Both the position numbers and the translations under genes were made by a program. DNA of 5,340 bases from Geobacter sp. UBA6802 (GTDB lineage Bacteria; Desulfobacterota; Desulfuromonadia; Geobacterales; Pseudopelobacteraceae), in contig DKFG01000110.1 of NCBI GenBank assembly GCA_002452325.1, positions 1 through 5,340 of the forward strand. The letters run 5' to 3'. Below the pieces are notes generated by a model. That model made no database searches and was not told where the DNA came from. It was given only the letters and a program-made list of their open reading frames with translations. How positions within the stretch are numbered: position 1 is the first letter of the stretch; the number at the start of each line of letters is the position of its first letter. Positions 1 through 5,048 of the stretch are shown one piece after another.

Positions 1-74
1 TCATCTCACGTGCCATGCTGGTGGGACTTGACCGGGCTGTACGGGAGATGACGGCGCTGATCCGTCAGCCATGA
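1..74 (+). CDS. pdxJ: Pyridoxine 5'-phosphate synthase, C-terminal end (partial)
   Basis: This is the last 23 complete codons of a gene that begins before the window. The reading frame starts at base 3 and the stop is TGA at 72-74. The end of the protein reads ISRAMLVGLDRAVREM followed by TALIRQP. This matches the C-terminal helix of PdxJ, where an R-A-x-x-x-G-L-x-x-A-V-x-E-M pattern is typical. PdxJ condenses 1-deoxy-xylulose 5-phosphate with 3-amino-2-oxopropyl phosphate to make pyridoxine 5'-phosphate in the cytoplasm. The assignment rests on this short tail plus context: pdxJ next to acpS is a widespread arrangement in proteobacteria. Here the two genes are separated by almost 2 kb of unrelated DNA. 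The catalytic part cannot be seen. Confidence 0.85.
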   Translation, partial: ISRAMLVGLDRAVREMTALIRQP

Positions 75-114
75 TTCTCAACGACACTGACCCTATGCAG
101 AGAGCCCTTGTTTT

Positions 115-118
115 GGAG
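115..118 (+). promoter_or_regulatory. Ribosome binding site of the cassette ATPase gene
   Basis: GGAG lies 8 bases ahead of the ATG at 127 and fixes that start. The leader from the pdxJ stop to this ATG is only 52 bases and shows no convincing promoter or terminator, so the cassette is probably read from the pdxJ transcript. The stretch from GGAG through CACCCATG resembles the site ahead of the CBS-domain gene (GGAGCCACCCATG at 3994-4006), which is a host-like arrangement. Confidence 0.7.
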
Positions 119-126
119 TAGCACCC

Positions 127-1395
127 ATGATTACCCTTATTGAAGCAAAAAATTTTCGTTGTTTACGCTATATCAAACAACATCTGGGGCCGTTCCATGT
201 ACTTGTTGGCCCTAATGCCAGTGGCAAGACAACCTTCCTTGATGTAGTAGCTTTTCTAGGAAGACTTGTCTCTGAAGGATTGGAGACGGCCATTGGTGAA
301 CGAACTCAGAACTTTCAGGATCTACTCTGGGGAAGAACTGGTAATGGGTTTGAGTTAGCAATTGAAGCAGCTATTCCCGAAGATCGTCGGCAACTTCTGG
401 GTGACAAGGATTTTACTTCAGTTCGCTATGAAGTCGTTTTTGGCTTAGATGAATCAACCGACGAAGTAATCATTTGTGCGGAAAAAGTAGTTTTAAAAAA
501 GAACGGTATAAAGCTGCCCAATGAGTCACAACAACGAACTCTTTTTCCTGCTTGGCATGATGCTCCTGCCACCATCGTCTCAACTAAAGGCACAATTGGC
601 ACTAAAGTTGTTATCAATAAAGTTAAAGGCGGTAACGATAATTTTTATTCGGAAGTTTATAAGGTGAGCGGTAAAGGCTGGGCTCCATCGTTTAAACTTG
701 GCCCGCGTAAATCAGCACTTGGTAACTTACCCGAAGACGAATCCAAATTCCCTGTTTCCAGTTGGTTGAAGAAGCTTTTGATAGAAGGAGTTCAACCGTT
801 TGTATTGAATAGCCTTCTAATTCGTAGAGCGAGCCCCCCAGGTCAGATGAGAGGGTTCAAACCTGATGGTTCTAATCTTCCATGGGTAATTGACGGACTC
901 GTAAAAAAACACCCTGATAATTTCGACTCTTGGATTGAACATCTTAAAACAGCCCTAACTGATCTTGAAGGCGTTAGAACTGTAGAACGTCCTGATGACA
1001 AACACCGCTATCTGATACTACGTTATCGTGGCGGCTTGGAAGTACCGTCTTGGATGGCCTCCGATGGTACCCTTAGGTTGCTAGCATTAACACTACCGGC
1101 ATATTTACCCGACTTTACTGGAGTGTACCTGATTGAGGAACCAGAAAACGGCATTCACCCAAGGGCAGTAGAAACCATGTTTCAGTCACTTTCTTCGGTA
1201 TATGATGCACAAATTCTATTGGCTTCTCATTCCCCAGTCATTCTCAGTATGGTTGAAGCCGATAAAGTTCTTTGTTTTGCAAAAACAGATAACGGAGCTA
1301 CAGACATTGTCCCAGGAAACAGACACCCTGCACTCAAAGATTGGAAAGGCGAGACTAATCTGGGAACTCTCTTTGCCGGTGGAGTCTTAGGATGA
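127..1395 (+). CDS. SMC/ABC-type AAA family ATPase (AAA_21, OLD-like), motor subunit of a putative two-gene defence system
   Basis: A complete 422-aa predicted cytoplasmic ATPase. The N-terminus (ITLIEAKNFRCLRYI) is the typical opening strand of RecF/SMC-like ATPases. Walker A is GPNASGKT at residues 28-35 (catalytic K34). An ABC-signature-like motif SDGTLR lies at 312-317. Walker B is GVYLI followed by EE at 337-338, continuing EPENGIHP to residue 345. The switch histidine is H368 in LLASHSPV. The middle (about 85-300) is the variable lid/insertion region of AAA_21 proteins, with no coiled coil or HNH motif that I can see. There is no C-terminal Toprim domain, so this is not a single-chain OLD nuclease; the nuclease-like part appears to be the next gene, which overlaps by 4 bases (ATGA). 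The start is ATG 127 with GGAG at 115. Families of this type in PARIS, RloA and OLD systems use ATP to sense infection and license a nuclease partner. From memory it also resembles the ATPase of methylation-associated defence systems (MADS). Family assignment is firm; the defence role is inferred. Confidence 0.9.
   Translation: MITLIEAKNFRCLRYIKQHLGPFHVLVGPNASGKTTFLDVVAFLGRLVSEGLETAIGERTQNFQDLLWGRTGNGFELAIEAAIPEDRRQLLGDKDFTSVRYEVVFGLDESTDEVIICAEKVVLKKNGIKLPNESQQRTLFPAWHDAPATIVSTKGTIGTKVVINKVKGGNDNFYSEVYKVSGKGWAPSFKLGPRKSALGNLPEDESKFPVSSWLKKLLIEGVQPFVLNSLLIRRASPPGQMRGFKPDGSNLPWVIDGLVKKHPDNFDSWIEHLKTALTDLEGVRTVERPDDKHRYLILRYRGGLEVPSWMASDGTLRLLALTLPAYLPDFTGVYLIEEPENGIHPRAVETMFQSLSSVYDAQILLASHSPVILSMVEADKVLCFAKTDNGATDIVPGNRHPALKDWKGETNLGTLFAGGVLG
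1381..1384 (+). promoter_or_regulatory. Ribosome binding site of the Toprim-like gene
   Basis: GGAG sits 7 bases before the ATG at 1392, inside the last codons of the ATPase gene. With the ATGA overlap it supports both coupled and independent initiation of the second cassette gene, so the two proteins are likely made in linked amounts. Confidence 0.65.
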
Positions 1396-2039
1396 TCGAA
1401 TCACTCACTGACACCCGAAAAGACCTAATTATTTTAACTGCTGATAAAAACATGGAGTTTGCAGTAAAAGGAGTCTTAAGCCGTCAAAGATCTTTGAATA
1501 TCCGAGAGGTAACAGCAGATTTCAGAGTACATCCAGAGAACGATCCAGGTTGCCTACTCCGCAGCCATGAGTTCATCAAACCGTTTATCAATCAATACGA
1601 ACATGCACTTGTTCTTTTAGATAGAGAGGGATCCGGACAAGACCATAAATCCCGTGAAGTCCTTGAGTCTGAGATAGAAAATAAACTGTCTGAGAACGGC
1701 TGGAATAATCGTGCGGCGGCTATCGTCATTGACCCAGAGCTTGAAATATGGATATGGAGTATATCTCCCCATCTCGAAAATGTCCTTGGCTGGCATGGCA
1801 AAAGCCCAAATCTTCGAAACTGGTTACAAGACAGACAATTTTTAACTGGCAACCAAATCAAACCAACTCAACCGAAGGAAGCACTTGAACAAGCATTACG
1901 CACGGCAAAAAAAGCACGTTCTTCATCAATCTATCAACAAGTAGCACAAAAAGTCAGTTTGGAGCGTTGCACAGACAGCTCATTCATAAAATTCAAGTCT
2001 CTTTTACAATTGTGGTTCTCGGCGACAACAAGTCTATGA
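1392..2039 (+). CDS. Toprim-like/nuclease-candidate partner of the cassette ATPase (215 aa)
   Basis: A complete 215-aa protein with no signal peptide or membrane segment visible. I do not recognise a named enzyme with certainty, but the layout is like Toprim-fold proteins of the DUF4276/RloB kind. A first strand DLIILTADKN leads to E22 (NMEFAVKGVL). H47 and DPG at 51-53 follow. Then comes a hydrophobic strand ALVLLDREGSG carrying D77 and E79. After it is the motif DPELEIWIW at 114-122, like the P-E-x-E-x-W element of DUF4276-type proteins. E22, D77, E79 and E116/E118 are candidate metal ligands; the classic DxD is DxE here. The C-terminal region has VSLERC at 188-193 and ends LQLWF, then a short tail ATTSL. 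It starts in an ATGA overlap with the ATPase, and its own stop overlaps the acpS start. From memory, similar small proteins pair with AAA_21 ATPases in defence loci (possibly called MAD4). The partnership is well supported; nuclease activity is inference. Confidence 0.75.
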   Translation: MIESLTDTRKDLIILTADKNMEFAVKGVLSRQRSLNIREVTADFRVHPENDPGCLLRSHEFIKPFINQYEHALVLLDREGSGQDHKSREVLESEIENKLSENGWNNRAAAIVIDPELEIWIWSISPHLENVLGWHGKSPNLRNWLQDRQFLTGNQIKPTQPKEALEQALRTAKKARSSSIYQQVAQKVSLERCTDSSFIKFKSLLQLWFSATTSL

Positions 2040-2416
2040 TCTACGGCATCGGCGTTGATACGGTAGAAATTGCCCGCTTCCAGCGGTTTCTGGATGAAGG
2101 TAATCAGCCGCTGCTGGATCGTCTTTTTACCGCACACGAGCAGCAGTACTGCCGTGCTCGAAAACAGGCCGCCTCCTGCCTGGCAGCCCGATTTGCCGCC
2201 AAGGAAGCCTTTGTCAAGGCCCTGGGAACCGGACTGCGAGATGGATTAAGCTGGATTGAGATGGAAGTGCGTAATGATCACCTGGGCAAACCAGAGCTGC
2301 ATCTTTACGGTAAGACCCTGGAGCTGGTTACAAAACGGGGAGAGCTGAGCGTTCAGCTGTCATTATCCCATGACGGCGGTCAGGCCATTGCATTTGTCGT
2401 GCTGGAGGCGCCATGA
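2036..2416 (+). CDS. acpS: Holo-[acyl-carrier-protein] synthase
   Basis: A 126-aa protein of normal AcpS length. It transfers 4'-phosphopantetheine from CoA to a serine of acyl carrier protein, activating it for fatty acid synthesis. Visible family motifs are IYGIGVDTVEIARF at the N-terminus, with Mg-binding D8, and ARFAAKEAFVKALGTG, with E57 and K61. Further on are GLSWIEMEV and the C-terminal LSLSHDGGQAIAFVV. The reading frame is open back to an ATG at 1967, but that would add 23 residues unlike AcpS, so the start at 2036 (MIYGIGVD) is chosen. This ATG overlaps the stop of the Toprim-like gene (ATGA), and I see no Shine-Dalgarno sequence in the 20 bases before it. Translation therefore probably depends on coupling to the cassette gene. 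It overlaps nnr by 4 bases downstream. It is likely essential. Confidence 0.97.
   Translation: MIYGIGVDTVEIARFQRFLDEGNQPLLDRLFTAHEQQYCRARKQAASCLAARFAAKEAFVKALGTGLRDGLSWIEMEVRNDHLGKPELHLYGKTLELVTKRGELSVQLSLSHDGGQAIAFVVLEAP
2404..2408 (+). promoter_or_regulatory. Ribosome binding site of nnr
   Basis: GGAGG lies 4 bases ahead of the ATG at 2413, within the last codons of acpS. The spacing is short but it supports this start, together with the ATGA overlap. Confidence 0.55.
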
Positions 2417-3993
2417 AAATTGTTACTGCCCATACCATGCAGGAGTTGGATCGTCGTGCCATTGAGGAGTACGGTATCCCCGGTCGAGAGTTAATGGAGC
2501 TGGCGGGAAAAGGATGCACTGAGCATATCCTGGCGGCCTACGGTACCCGATCAAGCAAGAAAGTGGTGATCCTGGCCGGGAAAGGCAACAATGGCGGCGA
2601 CGGCTATGTGATAGCCCGCTACCTGCTGGAAAAAGGGTGGCAGGTTCTGGTGATTGTATTGGCCGAGCAAGAGGCGATCCACGGAGATGCTCTGACCAAT
2701 CTGGTACTGCTGCCTGACGAGATCCTCAGCTTCTGCCCTGGTGAAGGTGAAATCACAGAAAAACATGCCGACGACCTGCTGCAGGCAGACCTGCTGGTTG
2801 ATGCCCTGCTGGGGACCGGTCTGCGCAATGACCTGCAGGGGGTCTATCTTGAAGCGGTAGAACTGATCAACCGTTCGCCGGGCAAGGTAGTGGCGGTTGA
2901 CATACCTACCGGTGTTCACGGTACCACCGGCAGAATCCTGGGCACCGCCGTACGGGCAAATCTGACCGTCACCTTTGCCGCAGCCAAGCTGGGTCACGTA
3001 CTGTATCCTGCGGCCGATACGGTCGGCCGACTGGTGATTGTCGATATCGGTATCCCGCCCCAGTTGTTGAACAATGCCACCGGCTATGATTTCTTAAATG
3101 AAAAACTGATGGCACCACTGGTAAAGCGGCGTGACCGACAGGCACACAAAGGTCATTTTGGCCATTGCCTGATCATTGCCGGTTCACCGGGCAAGACCGG
3201 TGCTGCAGCCCTGACCGCCAACAGCGCCGTCCGTACCGGTGCTGGTCTGGTTACCCTGGCCATACCCGAGAGTCTCAATCAGATTCTTGAGGTCAAGACC
3301 ACCGAGGCCATGACCTTGCCGTTGCCTGATGCCAGTACCGGGCACCTGACCACCCATGTCCTGCCGGTGCTGGAGAGACAGCTGCCCGGCAAACAGGCCC
3401 TGGCCATCGGCCCCGGCATTGATCGTCGGCCTGCCGGTGTAACGGTGGTCCACACCCTGATTGAGACCGTCTCCGTACCGATGGTGATCGACGCCGATGG
3501 CCTGAATGCATTGTCTGAAGATATTACGGTGCTGCATCGCAAGCGCTCCGCAAACATTGTCCTCACCCCGCATCCCGGCGAGATGTCCCGTCTGCTTGGC
3601 TCATCCATTCCGGATGTAGCCGCCATCAGAATCTCGGTTGCCCAGGAATTTGCCCGTACCTATGGTGTGTACATTATTCTGAAAGGTGCCCGTACCATTG
3701 TGGCCGCACCAAACGGCATGGCGGCCATCAACGGCAGCGGTAACCCGGGAATGGCCAGCGGCGGCATGGGTGATGTACTGACCGGCGTGATTGTCTCGCT
3801 GCTGGGACAAGGCTATACCACCTGGAACGCCTGCCGTCTGGGAGTATTTCTGCATGGTCTGGCCGGCGACATGGTTGCCATGGAGCAGGGTGAGACCGGC
3901 ATGACCGCCACCGACCTGATCGAACGGATTCCCCTTGCTTTCAACCGCCTCTTAAACGCACCAACCAACCCAAACAACCCGTTTGAACTGTAA
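2413..3993 (+). CDS. nnr: Bifunctional NAD(P)H-hydrate repair enzyme (epimerase + ADP-dependent dehydratase)
   Basis: A 526-aa protein, the usual length for the fused YjeF_N-YjeF_C enzyme. The N-terminal half (about 1-225) is the NAD(P)HX epimerase. It shows the opening helix around MQELDRRAIEEYGI, the glycine-rich NNGGDG at 59-64, VDALLGTG from 129 (D130), and DIPTG at 163-167. The C-terminal half (about 230-515) is the ribokinase-like dehydratase. It shows KGHFGH at 246-251, DADGLNAL from 360, HPGEM at 387-391, and the nucleotide-binding loop GNPGMASGGMGD at 443-454. The epimerase interconverts R- and S-NAD(P)HX, and the dehydratase uses ADP to restore NAD(P)H from the damaged S-hydrate. 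The last residues (about 516-526) are Asn/Pro-rich and look like an unconserved tail. It overlaps acpS by ATGA and is followed 10 bases later by the CBS-domain gene, which fits an operon. No key motif seems lost. Confidence 0.97.
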   Translation: MKIVTAHTMQELDRRAIEEYGIPGRELMELAGKGCTEHILAAYGTRSSKKVVILAGKGNNGGDGYVIARYLLEKGWQVLVIVLAEQEAIHGDALTNLVLLPDEILSFCPGEGEITEKHADDLLQADLLVDALLGTGLRNDLQGVYLEAVELINRSPGKVVAVDIPTGVHGTTGRILGTAVRANLTVTFAAAKLGHVLYPAADTVGRLVIVDIGIPPQLLNNATGYDFLNEKLMAPLVKRRDRQAHKGHFGHCLIIAGSPGKTGAAALTANSAVRTGAGLVTLAIPESLNQILEVKTTEAMTLPLPDASTGHLTTHVLPVLERQLPGKQALAIGPGIDRRPAGVTVVHTLIETVSVPMVIDADGLNALSEDITVLHRKRSANIVLTPHPGEMSRLLGSSIPDVAAIRISVAQEFARTYGVYIILKGARTIVAAPNGMAAINGSGNPGMASGGMGDVLTGVIVSLLGQGYTTWNACRLGVFLHGLAGDMVAMEQGETGMTATDLIERIPLAFNRLLNAPTNPNNPFEL

Positions 3994-3997
3994 GGAG
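3992..3997 (+). promoter_or_regulatory. Ribosome binding site that decides the CBS-domain gene start
   Basis: AAGGAG overlaps the nnr stop codon and lies 6 bases before the ATG at 4004. A TTG at 3983 in the same frame would place this site inside the gene and add seven residues, so the ATG is preferred. Confidence 0.8.
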
Positions 3998-4003
3998 CCA
4001 CCC

Positions 4004-4453
4004 ATGAAAACCGTTGCCGATATTATGACCACCACCGTGTTAACTGTCAGGACTGAAACAACCATCAGAGAGCTTGCAGAGCTGTTTGTCTCTAACCGGA
4101 TCAGTTCATTACCGGTTGTAGACGCCACCGGAAACCTGATCGGCATGGTTACCGAGTCTGATCTGGTGGAACAGAGCAAGAGCCTGCATCTGCCAACAAT
4201 GATCAGCCTGTTTGACTGGGTGATCTATCTTGAGTCTGAAAAAACCCTGGAAAAGGAACTGCAGAAAATGGGAGGGCGAACGGTAGCCGATGTCTACCAG
4301 ACTGAAATCGCCAGCATCAGCCCGCACGCATCCCTCAGCGAGGCCGCCGACCTGATGAGCAACCATCATGTCAATGCCCTGCCGGTGGTGGATAACGGCT
4401 CACTGGTGGGTATCGTGGCCCGGATCGACATCATCCGCACCCTGCTGACCTAG
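4004..4453 (+). CDS. Two-CBS-domain protein
   Basis: A 149-aa soluble protein made almost wholly of a CBS pair (Bateman module). CBS1 spans about residues 4-56: VADIM, then ISSLPVVD, then GMVTESDL, with T50 and D53 of the nucleotide-binding pattern. CBS2 spans about 94-149: VADVY, then VNALPVVDNG, then GIVARIDIIR, where alanine (A139) stands at the usual Thr/Ser position and D142 is kept. The linker (about 60-92) contains HLPTMISLFDWVIYL and a charged helix. CBS pairs bind adenine nucleotides such as AMP, ATP or SAM and usually regulate a partner, but no catalytic domain is attached here and the partner is unknown. The start at ATG 4004 is chosen over an upstream TTG because of the AAGGAG just before it. 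The stop codon abuts the tsaE start with no gap, so the two are probably coupled. The domain call is firm; the function is not known. Confidence 0.95.
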   Translation: MKTVADIMTTTVLTVRTETTIRELAELFVSNRISSLPVVDATGNLIGMVTESDLVEQSKSLHLPTMISLFDWVIYLESEKTLEKELQKMGGRTVADVYQTEIASISPHASLSEAADLMSNHHVNALPVVDNGSLVGIVARIDIIRTLLT

Positions 4454-5005
4454 ATGCGTGAGCAGGCACAACAGACCGATAGCCCTGCAACAGGCTATTC
4501 ACTGGAAACTGATGCCCCTGAAGTCACCGAAGCGGTTGGTACATGGCTCGGCACCCTGCTGCAAGCTGGTGACCTTGTCACCCTTACCGGAGAACTGGGC
4601 GGGGGCAAGACCTGTTTTGTGCGGGGTATTGTAGCCGGCGCTGCCCCCCAATGCCTGCATCTGGTAGCCTCTCCCACGTTTGCCATTTTGAACGAATACC
4701 CTGCAGTGCCGTCAATTTACCACTATGACTGCTATCGTCTGCGTGGTTGCGACGATGCAGTTGAATTAGGGCTGGAAGAGCATCTGCACGGTACCGGCAT
4801 CTGCCTGATTGAATGGCCTGACCGGATCCTTGCCCTGCTCCCCCCCGCTCGGCTGGAACTCGGTTTTACCTACGTTGATGAGACCAGACGCCGCATCAGC
4901 TTTCTGGCCCATGGTTTCAGGATGCAACAGCTGCTTGAACAGGTTGCAACACGTTGTGATGCCAATAAAAAACCCTTGTCTCCCCTGCGCTCTTCTGCTA
5001 AATAA
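4454..5005 (+). CDS. tsaE: tRNA threonylcarbamoyladenosine (t6A) biosynthesis ATPase TsaE
   Basis: A 183-aa P-loop ATPase that works with TsaB and TsaD in the cytoplasm to make t6A at position 37 of ANN-decoding tRNAs. Walker A is GELGGGKT at residues 46-53 (K52). The family motifs SPTFAILNEY (73-82) and HYDCYRL (90-96) follow, then LGLEEHL and IEWPDRI (119-125, with E120-W121). The protein is a little longer than the roughly 150-aa family norm. The extra length is an unconserved start of about 14 residues and a C-terminal tail after about residue 160. The ATG directly follows the TAG of the CBS-domain gene with no good Shine-Dalgarno, so coupled reinitiation is likely. A slightly later start cannot be excluded, but no better-placed ATG with a ribosome site is seen. 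Runs of C (six at 4644-4649, seven at 4840-4846) leave the frame intact. Confidence 0.95.
   Translation: MREQAQQTDSPATGYSLETDAPEVTEAVGTWLGTLLQAGDLVTLTGELGGGKTCFVRGIVAGAAPQCLHLVASPTFAILNEYPAVPSIYHYDCYRLRGCDDAVELGLEEHLHGTGICLIEWPDRILALLPPARLELGFTYVDETRRRISFLAHGFRMQQLLEQVATRCDANKKPLSPLRSSAK
4976..5004 (+). promoter_or_regulatory. Possible weak sigma-70-like promoter ahead of lysC
   Basis: TTGTCT (4976-4981) and TAAATA (4999-5004) are separated by 17 bases, and a TG one base before the second hexamer would give an extended -10. The matches are only 4 of 6 and 3 of 6, and the site overlaps the end of tsaE. The region 5006-5048 shows no hairpin followed by a T-run, so read-through from tsaE is equally possible. 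This is a tentative call. Confidence 0.2.
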
Positions 5006-5035
5006 AACCACTTTCAACTTTTGATCTGTTCTGTG

Positions 5036-5041
5036 AAGGAG
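5036..5041 (+). promoter_or_regulatory. Ribosome binding site of lysC
   Basis: AAGGAG lies 7 bases ahead of the ATG at 5049 and fixes the aspartokinase start in the 43-base gap after tsaE. Confidence 0.8.
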
Positions 5042-5048
5042 CAACAGT

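Larger units (their letters stand above)
75..2035 (+). other. Accessory two-gene cassette inserted between pdxJ and acpS; candidate defence module
   Basis: This segment separates two housekeeping genes that are normally adjacent or nearly so. It holds a 52-base leader and two overlapping genes, an SMC/ABC-type ATPase and a Toprim-like protein. Base composition differs from the surroundings: seven 60-base lines counted inside the cassette average about 41% GC, and four lines counted in nnr and the CBS gene average about 60%. No integrase, transposase, tRNA or clean inverted repeat is visible, so the route of entry is unknown; homologous recombination or a lost mobile element are possible. A weak direct similarity links 72-97 with 2013-2038, that is, both edges. 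The ATPase plus nuclease-like pairing suggests anti-phage defence, by analogy with PARIS, RloA/RloB and split OLD systems. That role is inference. Confidence 0.7.

Noticed and set aside
95..121. Eight-codon open frame (ATG to TAG) in the cassette leader, overlapping the ribosome site of the ATPase gene
   Set aside because: It has no ribosome site of its own and no attenuator-like structure nearby; a frame this short is expected by chance. It is kept only as part of the junction similarity.
834..909. Homopolymer runs in the ATPase gene (C6 at 834-839, A7 near 903-909) as possible phase-variation tracts
   Set aside because: The runs are short and the frame is intact; similar C runs occur in tsaE. 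There is nothing to suggest switching.
1967..2035. Upstream in-frame ATG extending acpS by 23 residues
   Set aside because: The extra residues do not resemble AcpS, they overlap the Toprim-like gene in another frame, and the family start (MIYGIGVD) lies at 2036.
127..2039. Septu (PtuA/PtuB) or Gabija (GajA/GajB) identity for the cassette
   Set aside because: The second protein has no HNH motif as in PtuB, and no helicase motifs as in GajB; the ATPase lacks the fused Toprim domain of GajA.
2551..2997. Long antisense open frame (148 codons) within nnr
   Set aside because: It lies wholly opposite a well-conserved gene with clear motifs; GC-rich codon bias commonly leaves such antisense frames open. 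The same holds for other antisense frames over nnr, tsaE and lysC.
3983..4003. TTG start adding seven residues to the CBS-domain protein
   Set aside because: It would overlap the nnr end and swallow the AAGGAG site that is well placed for the ATG at 4004.
5006..5048. Terminator between tsaE and lysC
   Set aside because: The gap is A/T-rich but has no stable hairpin followed by a T-run.
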